A DNA stretch of 64,000 nucleotides. Origin: Chelonoidis abingdonii. Its lineage: Eukaryota; Chordata; Testudines; Testudinidae. The position numbers and the translations under genes were made by a program. Shown in pieces: positions 43,736 through 56,061 of this stretch. The notes beneath the pieces were generated by a model. The model did no database searches. It was not told the DNA's origin and saw nothing but the letters and a program-made list of their open reading frames with translations. Where the stretch lies: contig NC_133777.1 in assembly GCF_003597395.2 (NCBI RefSeq), positions 9,397,063-9,461,062 on the forward strand, written 5' to 3'. The number at the start of each line of letters is the position of its first letter. Position 1 is the first letter of the stretch.

Positions 43736-44818
43736 GTGAGTAATCACCTATCGCAGTAAAACTAACTTGACTCTTCCAGTGCTGCACACAGTGTACACAC
43801 ACACTGCCCCCAGCTCACAGAGTGCAGCGTACACACGCATTGCCCCCAACTCAAATCCTAGAGTCCAAGTGGAAAAAGATCCATAGATTCTAAGACTGGA
43901 AGTGACCTCGAGCGGTCATCGAGTCCAGTTTCCTGCCCTCACGGCAGGTATAGCTAAAATGTCGTGCTACAAGACCTTGCTCCCTCTCAGGTTTCTGTCC
44001 CTCTCAGTCTATTCCTCCTCATGACCCCTTGTGTCCCCTCAGCCCTGCTCCTCCTTGAGTCCTCATCTCTCCTCACTCCATGTTCCCCTGGAGCTTCCCT
44101 TGATCTCCCAGCCACCCCCCCTGGCCTATTCCCCCGCAGGACTCCATCCCCATACAGCCCACTACTCCTCGAGTCCCCAGTCCCCACAATACCCTTCTGC
44201 CCATCCTCCATCCACTGCAAGGCTCCAATCCTCCCTCAGCACCTTCCCCTCAATTCTCTGTCCCCCTCATTTTCTTCCAGGGCCCCTGCACACATGGCTT
44301 CTTTCTGCCTACCCAGCCCGATTATCCCCCAACAGCACCTCACAGGCAAGATGCCACTATGGGCAGCTCTGAGTACAAAGGGGAGACAGTCTCCCTGGCT
44401 CCAGTCAGTGGCTGAGGGGAGGAACTGCAAGGAAACCCACAGACTTGGTGGGAGCACGCAATTCCAGCTATGCTGTGTAAAGGAAGGGGCAATGCGTGAG
44501 CGTCATGACACATATACACTATTGATCTGATGAAACCGCAGGATTTACTTTACTCTGTGCAAGCATATGTGACATGGTGTGCCCAGCATGGCAAAATCCT
44601 AACCTTAGGCTCACCTGGTCCACACATTTACTCCTGCTTACTGTGCTGCCCTAAATGGAGAGTGCTCCGTGGCTCATAGAGAGTCACACACTTCCAATGC
44701 ATTCAGAATCCCTCCCAACCTAAAAACAAAACAAATCATAGCCCCCAGTAAAGCACTGTCATTAAACTCCTCTCCTTCTACTCAAAGCATTGGTGGAGTA
44801 GTTTATATATATCAACAG
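43736..44818 (+). other. Gene C intron 3
   Basis: 43885-43945 is a CR1 piece (AGATTCTAAGACTGGAAGTG, CATCGAGTCCAGTTTCCTGC, CCTCACGGCAGG). 43980-44470 is strongly pyrimidine-rich, giving a spurious 188-codon open frame. Intron 3 of gene B also has a pyrimidine-rich tract. Confidence 0.5.
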
Positions 44819-44917
44819 TTTTCCAATGGCAGACAGCCCAAGCTGGCCATCCTGGAGCCTACAGTCATTAAAACCATGCTGGTGAAAGACTGATATATGA
44901 CCTTTACTAGCCAGTGG
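44819..44917 (+). pseudogene. CYP3A: Gene C exon 4 with stop
   Basis: It reads FSNGRQPKLAILEPTVIKTM, then LVKD and TGA at 44891-44893, where gene B has the cysteine of VKECY. It is one base short against the 100-base exon at the acceptor side. Confidence 0.85.
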
Positions 44918-45156
44918 GTAATGTGCCAGATGTGTATTCTGCAGCAGCCACAGGGTCCCTTCTGCTGGGCTGGGAGCGGCCTGTGTTGTGTGCATGCCTG
45001 ACTTAAATCACCATCCCAGCTTTAACTTTAGAGGCAATGTAGCACTTTCTAACATCAGCACGACATACCCCAGTTTGTTAAATTCAGAGTTAGGGTGGCA
45101 TGGAAATCAGCCTAGTCAGACAGAATATATAATTAACATTTATTTTATTGCCCACC

Positions 45157-45770
45157 TGTTACAGTGCACCCCCTTGTGGGGGTCAGGGCATAATAATGCA
45201 AGTATACTTGCCTACTGCAGGCCATCTGCCTCAGTCCAGGGCTTCTGTGGCCTGGCCCTGCAGCCACGTCACATAAGAGTTCACAGTTCAGTTCCCTTCT
45301 GGGATACTCAGAGCCCCACCATAAACAAAAGTTTCTTAGCCCCTCCTAGTTCTTCAGTTTCCTGTTTGTTATTGGCCCCACCTCAGTGCTTTCTCACAAG
45401 ATCCTGTCCTGTTCCCTGTGGATCTCTTCTATTCCCTCGTTCCTTTCCAAAACACCAGCCCCAGGATGCACCCAGGACACACAGCCTGTTGCAGAGGTGC
45501 CTGTTGCTGACTCTACTCCTGTGGCTCATCTCTTCAGCCACAACCCAGCCCAAACTACTGGGCCATCCCTTACAGGAGAGTCCTATCCCTTCTGCAGTGT
45601 CTGTCCAACTCAGTGCCCTCAGACTTCATATAAGGCCCCAGTGAATAATGGCTCATCACCTAGCTCTGCTCCCTCTGGCTGGGAGGCAATCAATCAACCC
45701 CCAGGTGTAGAGCATGTCTCTAATTGTTGTTAGGGTTTTTTTTTTCCAGTGCTGGGGAAACCCCATCACA
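45157..45770. mobile_element. Possible LTR, about 614 bp
   Basis: Starts TGTTACAGTGCACCC and ends ACCCCATCACA, with promoter-like ATATAAGG near 45629. No target duplication was found, so this is tentative. Long open frames here (44988-45733) have no recognisable domain. Confidence 0.3.
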
Positions 45771-46534
45771 TGCCACTTTTAACTAGAAAGCTGGATCCCA
45801 GGTATCCAAAAGGAGTCAATCTTGAGAATTAACCCAACCAGTCACCACATTACCTTATTTATTAATTTTTAAATATATTCATTAATGATTTGGGTCACAA
45901 AGTGGACAAAGTGATGTTTGCTGCTATAAAGCTGTGTTATTTTATTTAATAAAGACTATGGAGGATTGTGAGAATCTCTAGACAAATTTAACTTTATTGA
46001 GGGGAACTGGCCAGCCTTTTAATAAATGACATTTAATCTGGGTAAAAAGTAATATATTATCCCATACTTCTTACGGTTTTGAAGTCAGAGCTTGAAGATT
46101 CCTCTAGGTCCTCAGTAATTCTCTATCATGCTTTGGAAGTTCACCTAAGTAGCTTCTTCCAGGATCTAAGATAGCTTACAGAATGACTGGCTACTAAGTG
46201 CTAGCAAGCCTCTCAAACATGCTTCTCTGTTTAAAGTCTTGTACAATAATGCTTGCTATCTTACTTCTCTGACACCATGAGAAAGTGGTCTAATTGTATT
46301 AAAGAGGTATTAGTCTTGTTCTCTCTAGATGACTTTTGCCAAATTCCAAATCTCACAGCTGCCATGTAAATTGTTTGAGTTGTATAATTAAGAACTTACT
46401 TTTGGTCTCCAAATGCTTCAATAGTTTATACTTTTTTCTACTGTACAGTGACGAGTATGAGGACAATTCATTGTACTTTTATCTGCTCTAATTTTCAAAC
46501 TCAATCTTGGCTCCACTCTCTCAAAACTTTGGTC

Positions 46535-46631
46535 TTATGGGGGCGCTGGAGTTCACCATTTCAGGTGTCACAGATGAGCAGTGGAAGAGGATTCACTTTC
46601 TCTGAGCTTCACCAGCGGGAAGTGAAAAGAG
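46535..46631 (+). pseudogene. CYP3A: Gene C exon 5 relic
   Basis: GATGAGCAGTGGAAGAGGAT and TTCACCAGCGGGAAG match gene B exon 5 exactly. The exon is shortened by small deletions before and between them, which break the frame. Confidence 0.8.
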
Positions 46632-47071
46632 GTAAATAACCTAGAAGATCGGTCACAAACTAACCCAATGGCTCTGTGCAGGACATTTAAAATTCACTGG
46701 TCTCTCCAGTCAAAATCAAATCACCAACACATTCAGTTTTAATCTTCAAATATGGACATTAGGAAAAAGTTTGGTTTTAAACCCAGAAAACTCTTTCATA
46801 AGTCCTATCTTCTCCCAGCAAGAGTCAAAGTAAAGAACAGTGTAAGAGCACTAATGTAACTCACAACTATTCCAGTTCCAGCCTCTTTCAGGAGGAATGC
46901 TGTAGGAAATGGGGTAAAAGTGCTGGCTGAGAAAGGAGTTCAGATTCATTGCTGAGAATGTTTTTGGAATCTGGCGGTGGATGCCGTAAGACATTGCCCA
47001 GGTCATGCTTTTCAATAACATGTTCTCTATTGTAAAGCAAAATACAGGGTGGTGTCTTGATTATATTTCAG

Positions 47072-47160
47072 ATGTTTCCCACCATACTGCACTCTGGAGA
47101 GGTACTAGTGCAACATGTTTAGAAGACAGTGGGAAAAGACACATGTGTTACTGTTAGAGA
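47072..47160 (+). pseudogene. CYP3A: Gene C exon 6 with stop
   Basis: 89 bases with intact acceptor and GTGAGT donor. It reads MFPTILHSGEVLVQHV, then TAG at 47120-47122. Confidence 0.85.
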
Positions 47161-47588
47161 GTGAGTTGCTATTTGAAATCATGTGGTTAACTGGGCACAA
47201 TACCTGCTCTCTGGCTGAAGTGTCCTTGTCTCTTTCTCAGATAGGTTCCTGTTGCATCAGTGTACTTTAGAGAGGAACAAAGCCTCCCCTGGAATGCCAT
47301 TCCTTTCAAATGCAGGGACCATCTCACTCTCTCTGTAGTTGACTGCAACACTCCAACTCCAGTGAGCCTAGCCTACAAGAGCTAACGCATGAGCTTTGAA
47401 CTCCTATGCTGATTAATTCCTGTGTACTGCATGATGTGTATGATGGCTGGATGGTTGCGAGTGAGAAAAACAGTTGGCAGAATGATAGTGAGTCATGTAG
47501 CTGTGGCTTCTCAAAGACATCTCTCTGTGGTGAAGTAGCCTGAACACCCCAGCAAGACGTCACTCTTCCATTTTCTTTCTCTTCGTAG

Positions 47589-47886
47589 CTTCTTTGGACC
47601 TTGCAGCTTGGCTATGGATGTCATTACCTCATTTATTGTAAACACTGCCTCAGTGAAACAACGAGGAGTCCGGGGGTACCTTAAAGACTGATAGATTTAT
47701 TTAGGCATAAGCTCCTTTGGACTAGTCTTTAAGGTGCCACCAGACTGCTTGTTGTTTTTGTGGATACAGACTAACACGGCTACCCCTCTGATACTGACTC
47801 AGTGATCAATTCCAGTCATACCTTTGTTAAGCAGATTAAGAAGATAAGATGTTTGATGCCTTTGATCCATTTTTCATTTTAGATTA
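47589..47886 (+). pseudogene. CYP3A: Gene C exon 7 split by a transposon
   Basis: The left part, 47589-47656, reads FFGPCSLAMDVITSFIVNTA; the right part, from 47798, resumes with the text matching gene B NIDSMNN..KKLVKFD. A 141-base element lies between them. After GATTAG at 47886 the donor GT is replaced by AA. Confidence 0.8.
47657..47797. mobile_element. Short palindromic element in gene C exon 7, 8-bp TSD
   Basis: 141 bases flanked by CTCAGTGA at 47649-47656 and 47798-47805. Inside, GAGGAGTCCGGGGGTACC and CTTAAAGACT are mirrored by AGTCTTTAAGGTGCCACC and CAGACTGCTTG. It ends with GATACAGACTAACACGGCTA, a tail common in turtle repeats. It has no coding capacity. Confidence 0.75.
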
Positions 47887-48970
47887 GAATGTCTCCCTTT
47901 TCTTATTGAAACCCAAGGGCGAGGAACTACATGTGCTTTTGATATTGTTAAATGATTACTTTAATAGTATTATAGAATAATACTTGTCAGTTATGTGACA
48001 CTGACAGGCCAGGTGCCAGCTCTTGCCAAGGCTACAGGCATTAGCTAAGAACTGACAAATTCATAGCTGTAGACCAGATCACTTTTGTGGTAGTGGTACT
48101 CAAAATAGATATTAGTCTTATAAGAATGGATTCAGTGTTTCGACTCTCTAGAATGTTTGTAAGTTGCTACATCCATTAATCTTATTTGTATTCCATCCTA
48201 TAAGGAAGAGCAGTGCCTCCCTATGGAACAGTTGGCCAAAGACGTGATGGAAGCCCCATTGCTGGTACATATTAAACTAGCCAGGATTAAACATCTGAGA
48301 TTATATTGTAGGGATCAACCCTATAGTGTGAGAGGGATTTGATAGCGCTGATCTAATAGGTATTTTCCATCCTGACATGCTAGGATTTTCCAGTAATTTA
48401 ATTGCAAGCAGGTACGTGCTGGGTGTGATGGTGGAATATATAGCTATTTGTCTTTACCTTCAATCAGAAGTAGAACTTTGATATATGACATTCAACCTAC
48501 ATGTTTACGTAAATGGTAAAAAAGTGGTTACACAAGCTGCATTTTACTTAACATTGTACATTCCACTGTAACGTGTCATCCAGGTTTACATTATTCCTAT
48601 AGGGCATTAAATAGTGTCATTTAGAAATGAAAGATCAAAATATGTTTACAAGTTTTAACACAAGGGCTTCAGAATGTCCAGAAAACCATATACCATAAAC
48701 GTGCTTCAAGGAAGGAGTAATTGGACGTTTATGTGGGATGGGCTAACGCCAGGATATTAGAGATTGATTTCACAATAGGAAACACTGGTCTAGGAATCAG
48801 GAGACCTGGATTCTCATCCTAGCTCTAGGGACATTAGTAGCAATTCCAGCCTATATTCTGCACCCTACTCCAGATGTATTTGCAGCCTGTTTCCAAGTTT
48901 AATCCCACACTTATACTTTGGCCTAAACCTGTTTGAATAACTCAGGAATATCATGTGAGTCCCTGGAAGC
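47887..48970. other. Downstream of gene C relics
   Basis: I looked for exons 8-13 of gene C and saw none. 48780-48830 resembles part of a MIR-like copy (GGAATCAGGAGACCTGGATT). No gene. Confidence 0.45.
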
Positions 48971-48974
48971 ATGT

Positions 48975-49272
48975 GAGGCCTTGTCTACACTGCACGTATG
49001 TCCTTAAAACTTTTGTTGGTCAGAGGTGTGAAAAAACACCTCCCCTCGCCCCCCAATGACAAAAGTTGTAATGACAAAAAGCGACAGTGTGGACAGTGCT
49101 TCAGCTCTGATGCTCTCCTGCTGACAAAGCTACCAGCCCTTGTTTGGGGGTGGTTTTATTTTGTCATCAGGAGAGCTCGCTCCTGGTGATAAACAGCGGC
49201 TACACTATGCGCTTTACAATGGTGCGGCTGTAGACATAGGCTGTTGTAAGGTGTGCAGGGTAGACATCGCCT
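48975..49272. mobile_element. TIR MITE, about 298 bp
   Basis: The left end AGGCCTTGTCTACACTGCAC pairs with the right end GTGTGCAGGGTAGACATCGCC. The interior has paired GACAGTGTGGACAGTGCTT and CAGGAGAGCTCGCTCCTGGT. This is a common turtle MITE family. Confidence 0.6.
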
Positions 49273-49830
49273 TTCTTGTGATTATTATAAGATTATAGAA
49301 GCACCCTAAGGTCCCTCCACATTGCCTTTCCTAGAAGACATGGGGGATTTCAAGTTCTTCCCATACAAAACCCTTCCACTACTCCTACTAATTTAAACTC
49401 ATTGTCTCACCTCTACTGGTGAACTCCAAAAATGCTTTTGGCCCTTCTAATGCTGATTTCTAGGGTGATGCTGCTTTATGTCACCACTTAGTGACCATTG
49501 CTAAGATTCCCAAGGCCATCATACCTAGGAAGTGAGCAATTTGGGGATGGCAACCGTTTATCTCAGATTATCAGTGAACATATCCATCTCTTGCTGGTGT
49601 TGCCATCTGATAATCTACTTTGTGGAATTTATTCTTGAGTTGTAATCATTTATGTTAGTTTGACAAGAGTTTATTGTCTGTGGCAGGTGCCAGCACTGGA
49701 AATGGAAGTCTTCTGTTTATCTAGAGAATAGGCACAGTAGGTGCAAATTTACCCCATGCTGCCTGAATGTTGCCTTGGACAGATCACTTGAGAAGGGAAT
49801 TCAGGTTCTGCCTCATTCAAGCTTTACCCT
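49273..49830. other. Intergenic C-D, first part
   Basis: No gene or confident repeat recognised. Confidence 0.35.
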
Positions 49831-50942
49831 GTGTGACGTTATCTGATTAAAATATGACCACGTAGATCATTGTTGCTACCACAGTTATATAATTGCAACA
49901 AATATTGTACAAAGGTTGTCAAGTAAGGTGTCTGTGGAAAGGTTATGATTTGCTGAATATGATTATGCTATTTGTATGCATGTAACATTTTTGTATTTGA
50001 AGTTCTGCACATTGGCTCTGTACCTGGATTTCAAATGTTTGCTCTTGGGTAACCCCCACAAGGTAGTTAGCCAGCACATCTTGGAGTGACTATTTAAATT
50101 GAGTGGCCCATCAAAAGAACATTTAACTCACAGCGGAAGACACCCACCTAGCCTGAATGGACTTTTCTGTGAACCTTTGAAGTATAGGTAATGACTCCTG
50201 CCATGACTAAGAGACATCATGCATAGACATGTGACCCCCCCATGTGACTCCAAACTCCATCTTTACCTGCAATTTTCCACTAGCTGTGCTGAGGGCTTTG
50301 TTTGAAACAATGGGTTTCCCTCCACATGTCAGAAGCTATAAAAAGCCCTGGAAACACCTCCATTTTGCCTGCTCAAGCCTCTGGACTATGGTTTTATACT
50401 AATGAGAGCATTCTAATCAAGGGAAGGAGGACCGTCCAATGATTTGCAAGCAACCAGAGACCCAGCAGTTTATTTCATCACTGCTACAAGCCTGAACCAA
50501 GAACTTTGCAATTGTTGTATGTATGTGATTCCTTTAAACAATTTTAACTCTCAACTTTCTTTCTTTTTATAAGTAAAGCTTTAGATACTAAATGATTGAC
50601 ATCAGCGTGATTTTTGAGCAAGATCTAAGTTATATTTTGACCTGGGTGTGTGGCTGGTCCTTTGGGATCAGAAGAACCTCTTGTTTGGTGAGACTGGTTT
50701 TAAAGAACCACTCAACTTTAAATCCAGTGTTCTTGGTGGTGATGCAAGGACTGGAATACCTAAGGAAACTGCCTTCCTGACTTCTTGTTAGCCAGTGTGG
50801 GGAAACAGATAGTTACATTTATTGCTGGTTTGATATATTCTATGGGGTATTAACCACCAGTCTTGGGGTATACCTGCCCCTTTTCTCAGCAGTTTGGCCT
50901 GAATTTGGCATTCTCAGTTGTGACCCACTGAGGCACAGTTAC
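49831..50942 (+). mobile_element. Probable ERV-L-like LTR, about 1.1 kb
   Basis: Starts TGTGACGTTATCTGATTAAA with a TATA-type box CTATAAAAAGCC near 50337 and an end near GGCACAGTTACA (50942). The order and wording resemble turtle ERV-L LTRs that I recognise. No target duplication and no internal genes were found. Confidence 0.45.
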
Positions 50943-53900
50943 ACCGTTTGCCTTCAGAAAAGTGACTGCTGCTGGTTGTGTGACAAGAACACACATCTGC
51001 TGAGAACTAACTTGAGTGAAACCACAGAGTCATTTCATATAAGCCCCAGCAGCTGTCAGAGGGTAACATCCTGTGATTGCAGTTTTATTCTTAAAGCCTG
51101 TTGAATTCAGTCTAAAGCTTCCCACATGATATCAGCACTTCTTCTGTCATTACATCGTTTGAATTCAGTGCTAATGCATTGTGGCCAAGAGACAGTGAGT
51201 TTCACCATCCAATTCTCCATGTGTTAGAGCAGTGCTGCATGAACAAAACTGTGGAAACTGTAAGCTGAACCAGCGGTAATAATGCAGAGTTAGGTTGTCA
51301 GGGTACGAACACAGCTTTGAATGGTGATCAGAGTGGCAGAACTCGTTTGACACTCCCAGAAAAGTAAACTGTATATTATTATTACCGTATTGTTGTGAGG
51401 CTTTGCTTGAGAGAGAGAGGAAGAAACTGACTATCCTGAAATATCTTATGAGAAAGGTTGTACTTTATACATAGGAGTGTGTTTGACTTAGTTATGATGC
51501 ATGTGACTTAATCCAACATAGCAATGGAGTGAGTGGAAAGTGTCTTTGCTGTTCTCAAAGCCCCTTGGAAAGATGTTGGACATGTAGCCAAACATGGTTG
51601 GTTGGAACATGGCTTTCTGTGCAGCAGACAGCAAAATATAGCTAAGTTATTAATTCATAGCTCTGCTTCCTGAACTGCAATACTGTTCCATTTGACAGAC
51701 TGGGACACCTCTCAAGACAGGAACCAGAGAACCTCCTGAGCCTTGGCATCACAGAGTCAGTGGATTCCTCCTTTTTGCTCTCCCTTCTGAGGGCAGAGCC
51801 TTGCTTGGGCTCCCTCTCAGTGTTTTCTGGTCTAGCTGCATGTGCCATATATTTAAGAGAGAGGAGAGAAAAAGCTTAAAATAAAATAAAGTCGTTTGCT
51901 TTTAGGTAGAAGCAGCAGCAGGAAGCTGCATCACTGAAGCTTATGAAACATAAAAGGTGGAAGCAGTAACCTCAGATGTCAGAATCCACATCTGCACTTT
52001 CAGTGTTCTCTCTCCCAGTTCATAGCTGGCTCCCCGAAAATGAAAAAAAAATCCTCCATCTCCCTTCTCTAGGTAAGGAAAGCTCTATATTGGGAATGTC
52101 ATCCTGTACAGAAAGCACATTATGTTTCCCTAACGTAGCATTCTACCAAATTCCACAAAGATACAAGTACAGAGAAAATAACATGTCTGTTCCTGTATAG
52201 CCAGCCACTATGCAATAGTAGAAGAAAGCTCCTAAAATTGATGGTTGGTATAAAAGCCATTTAGACAGTCTCCAGAGCTTTACACAGCCTTTTCCGATGG
52301 ATTGGTGTATTTCTGTTGGTTAATAGGAGTCAGAAGTATCCAATTTTAGGATCTGTGTTTCTAAGTTGCAGCCAGAAGTGGCTTTTCCTGCTGCTGACAT
52401 AATGACATAATGCTTTGTGTTCTACAGTAAAGATTGATTGTAATAATGATTTTCCATCACACAGGAATCCCTAAGTGCATTGCAAATGTTACAGATTGTA
52501 AAGAATATATAGAAATCACTTCTCCCACCCTGAAATACAGCCAGTTTTAGGGAAAACCGTGGCAGCTGTTAAATAGTGCACAGAAATAATGTGCCATAAA
52601 TTTTATAAAAGGATGTGAAATGTATTTTATCACAGAATATGACTAGCTAATTTACAAGGTGGAGAGGATACAATAATTAGAACACTGTACTCCTGTGAAA
52701 AGTGACAAGGGATCAGCTCGCAGAAAGTCAAGAGCTTGGTTTTACATCTCATTTAAGATGGCACCTCCAGTAGTTCATTGATTCATACCAGCGTATTTGC
52801 TCATTCCTGCCTCAGAGGGAAGAGGGTCCCCATCTCAGTCATTAATGTAACTTTGCTGCATCACCAGGGATTTCCCTAGAAGTCTCCCATCAAGCTAATG
52901 ACCAAGCCCAATCCTGCTGTGTTTGGGAGATGTAACCAGATTGTGAACTGCACGGACACTGGCTCCGATGTCCTAGAAAAGGATTGATTTGTGTGTGGAA
53001 GGGCGGGGAGTGGAATCAGATGTTGGCATCATCTCAGTGCCAATGATAAGGAATTATGTTGATTTTCATTTTAATTATCCTCTTATTAGTACTTTTTGCA
53101 TTAGTAAATATGAAATCACACCACATATGATACAGAGCATTCAGCATTATGCTCATTTGGAATCTAAGAATGACCAGGTCCAGTGAGTCTCCTCTGCTCT
53201 CAGTATCCAACAGAGAGAGACAACAGAGAGAGACATCCAAGGGCTTTCCCAGCACTGCACCTTGCCATATTACTACAATTCAAATCAAAGTTATAAAATG
53301 GAATAATAGAGAACAAAGTTTAAAAATCATAACCGGGCTAATATCTGTGTAAAGAATCCCTCTCACAGGAGACCACTGGATACAATAAGCAAACAAATAA
53401 AAAGAACACATAATAGGCTTCACTCCCACTTAGCAAATTACTGCTCATAAATGGTACCTACTTATACCTAGGCTGCTCTAGTTAACTCATCTGCAAACTG
53501 AGCCACGTTGCAGGTCTTTAGTAATAACAGTCACCTAAAAACATACCAGAATCAAGCTAAATCAGCTCTAGAAATGTCACATGCATTCTTTCCTGCAAGG
53601 ATGTGGTCACTTTTAACACCTGACAGAGCCATAACGCTGCAGCACCACATGATCCTGGAAAATAGCCCTGGATGTCACCACCCTCCTGGGGTTGTAAAAC
53701 TAGAAGACAGACAGGGCCAACTTGCCAAGAAATACGAATGGGGACAAAATAGGCGGCACCAGTCACATATGGGCAATTTGCTCTACCCCTTGATTTCAAT
53801 TAAAGTGCCAGAAGAGATTGACAATGTCTGAATAAAATTTCAGAGCAGGGTCTAATATCCAAAAAGCTTTACAGAAGTACCTGAACCTAGCAGTGCTGAT

Positions 53901-53949
53901 GGTATCTCAAAGCCAGTGCTCAGCTAAAAAGGTGATGGTCATGATTCGA
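50943..53949. other. Intergenic C-D, middle
   Basis: No CYP relic, RNA gene or confident mobile element recognised. The open frame at 53508-53831 (107 codons) has no recognisable domain. Confidence 0.35.
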
Positions 53950-54185
53950 GGTCAGGGCACATCTAGACTAGAGTAATTTGCACCAGTGTAGCACTGATGT
54001 ATTTACAGTTGGGGCAGACCCTTAGTGTGGACACACTGCACTTCTACAAAATAGAGTTGGCATCAATGCAGCTTATCTCAGTCAAGTTCCAGGGTAAGCT
54101 GCAGTGGTGCAAATCCTATTTTATACCACTGCATAGCATCTACTCTGAGGGGGTTGCAATGTGTAGCCACACGGGTGTGAAGCAA
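53950..54185. mobile_element. Degenerate TIR MITE (CATCTAGACT end)
   Basis: CAGGGCACATCTAGACTAGA at the left and internal mirrored GTGTAGCACTG/CAGTGGTGC text suggest a decayed MITE. Right end unclear. Confidence 0.35.
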
Positions 54186-54450
54186 CTAAGCAGAAGCAAA
54201 GCCTCAGTAAGGGGAATGTATGGAAGGAAACCTCACAACTCTGACCAGCACTAAGAGAGAAAGACCCACCTGACCCAACATCATCCTGACCTCTCCTTCT
54301 AAAGCATCAGATAGCCCAGAAGACTGGCAGTGACTTTGAACTAGGATCAGAAACAGCACCAATGAGTCTTTCAAACCAAGCAGAGACCTCTGATGCATTG
54401 ACAGTTGACAGAAACAGTGCTGCTGTAGCACTAGATTTCATAGCCATTGA

Positions 54451-54710
54451 CAGAGGTGGCTCTAGGCATTTTGCCGCCACAAGCACGGCAGGCAGGCTGC
54501 CTTCAGAGGCTTGCCTGAGGGAGGTCCCCGGTCCTGCGAATTTGGCGGCAGCCTGTGGGAGGTCCGCCAAAGCTGTGGGACCAGCGGACCCTCCACAGGC
54601 ATGCCACCGAAGGCAGCCTGCCTGCCACCCTCGCGGTGACTGGCAGAGCGCCCCCTGCGGCTTGCTGCCCCAAGCACGTGCTTGGCGTGCTGGTGCCTGG
54701 AGCTGCTCCC
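54451..54710. mobile_element. hAT-type MITE, 260 bp
   Basis: Starts CAGAGGTGGCTCTAGG and ends CTGGAGCTGCTCCC. It is flanked by AGCCATTGA at 54442-54450 and 54711-54719. Same family as the fragment at 17439-17640. Confidence 0.8.
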
Positions 54711-54743
54711 AGCCATTGAGCGCAGTAGGCTCTTGACGTCTGA

Positions 54744-55338
54744 TGCCTGGTTTACACTTAAAAGGTAGATCGACCTAACTACGGAGCTCAGGGGTGTGAA
54801 AAATTCCTGAGCACCCCTGAGCACTATGGTTAGGCCATCCTAAACTCCAGTGGAGACATGGGTTGGCAGATGGAAGAATTCCTCCATCAACCTAGCTCCC
54901 TCCGGGACCAATCCCTGTACTACGTGCATCTGTCCATATGCTGCATATGTTATGACTTCCTCTATCTCATTTCTACATTTCTAACTTATTTTGTCCCTTG
55001 CTATCTAGTTCATAGCCAGTAGTTCCTGTTCTCCATCTTCTCTTAGCTGGCTCTGACATTCTGTCTTTTTTAACCTACTAACTTATCTTATTTAGCACAA
55101 ATGTCCTGTTTTGAGCCTGATGATTCATTACCATCCTAATGCTATCTTCCAAAGAATGGTGCCTCCCACTCCATGTATTAATCACTCATGTCAGGTTTCA
55201 GCTGCATTCCCTCTCGGGGAGGTGGATTACCTCCTACATTGACAGAAAAACCCTTTCCACTGATGTCAGAAGCGTTTACATTATGATGCTACAATGGTGT
55301 AGTTGCAGCCATGCCACTGTAGTGTCCATAGCATAGGC
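54744..55338. mobile_element. TIR MITE interrupted by a 0.3-kb insertion
   Basis: The left half (54744-54897) has TAGATCGACCTAACTACG and CAGGGGTGTGAAAAATTCC. The right half (55200-55338) has CTCTCGGGGAGGTGGATTAC. Together they follow one turtle MITE text. Between them 54898-55199 is foreign, bounded by AGCT at 54894-54897 and 55200-55203. Confidence 0.45.
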
Positions 55339-55550
55339 TAAGAGTACATCTACGTTGTAGTCAAAAGTGTGTAATCATAGCTGAGCTTGCTTTGAACTAG
55401 CTCAAATGAAATAATGAAGCCCCAGCAGCACAGGCTAGCTGCTGGAGTACATACCTAGTGTCCCCAGGTGTGATTGTACAGCCCGGGTGGTTCTGATTTC
55501 ACTGTTAGTGATATTAAAGCTAGCTCAGGTATGTCTACCCATGCGCCAAT
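55339..55550. mobile_element. TIR MITE with CTAGCT-rich interior
   Basis: Left TACATCTACGTTGTAG and right CAGGTATGTCTACCC are inverted. The interior is rich in AGCTAGC. It resembles 56283-56535 and 63720-64000. Confidence 0.45.
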
Positions 55551-56061
55551 GTAAAATAACCTGCAGCATGTGATTTTTATACAGAGTCATAACAACCTCA
55601 ACTTTGACTGAGTTTAGCCAGATGGGAGGTGACACAGTTTTTAACACCAGAGGGCTGATTCTCATTTATGCTAAGCCCTGCTCTAGCAGCATAAGGAGGC
55701 CTGAAAGCGGGTGCATACCCTTAAAGGTCCCTTTAGACTGTCCGAACAGTGTAATGGGGTCTTGGTATAAATGAGAAACAGGCCAGGGTCTCTGTTATTG
55801 CTTATAAATGAACTCTGCCCACCCTGTACTTTGTGTAGGTTTGTTTGCTAGAAAAGCCATCCACAATCTCCTGTTAAAATGTGGTATGCTGTATATTCAC
55901 AAGGCCCTGCTTTCAAGACAGCTGGGGCTTTTTCTAGATGTTGCTTTTGCTTTCTCTATACAGTTTTACACGGCTCATTCCTATTCTCATGTGATTTATA
56001 GAGAGACGAGTCGGGCGGAAGGAGCAACTGGCAACAGCCTCTGATCTGCTGCAAAATTCTT
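55551..56061 (-). other. Gene D downstream flank / 3' UTR
   Basis: The region after the gene D stop on the minus strand. I found no AATAAA on that strand close to the stop. Confidence 0.35.

Larger units (their letters stand above)
42481..47886 (+). pseudogene. CYP3A: Gene C: CYP3A pseudogene (relics of exons 1, 3-7)
   Basis: A dead copy next to gene B. The visible pieces are an exon 1 relic at about 42481-42540, exon 3 at 43683-43735 (intact), exon 4 at about 44818-44917 with TGA at 44891-44893, exon 5 at about 46535-46631 with deletions, exon 6 at 47072-47160 with TAG at 47120-47122, and exon 7 at about 47589-47886, split by a transposon and lacking its GT donor. No exon 2 and no exons 8-13 are recognisable before gene D. 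The order, spacing and sequence match gene B, so it arose by the same tandem duplication. It cannot make a P450: it lacks the I helix, ExxR and the haem cysteine. Confidence 0.9.

Noticed and set aside
43964..44530. 188-codon Pro/Leu/Ser-rich frame
   Set aside because: Translation of a pyrimidine-rich tract in intron 3 of pseudogene C.
44988..45733. 218-codon frame that could be a retroviral or host protein
   Set aside because: No recognisable motif; lies in and beside a possible LTR.
42481..47886. Gene C as a functional CYP3A
   Set aside because: Stops in exons 1, 4 and 6, deletions in exon 5, a transposon in exon 7, and no I-helix or haem exons.
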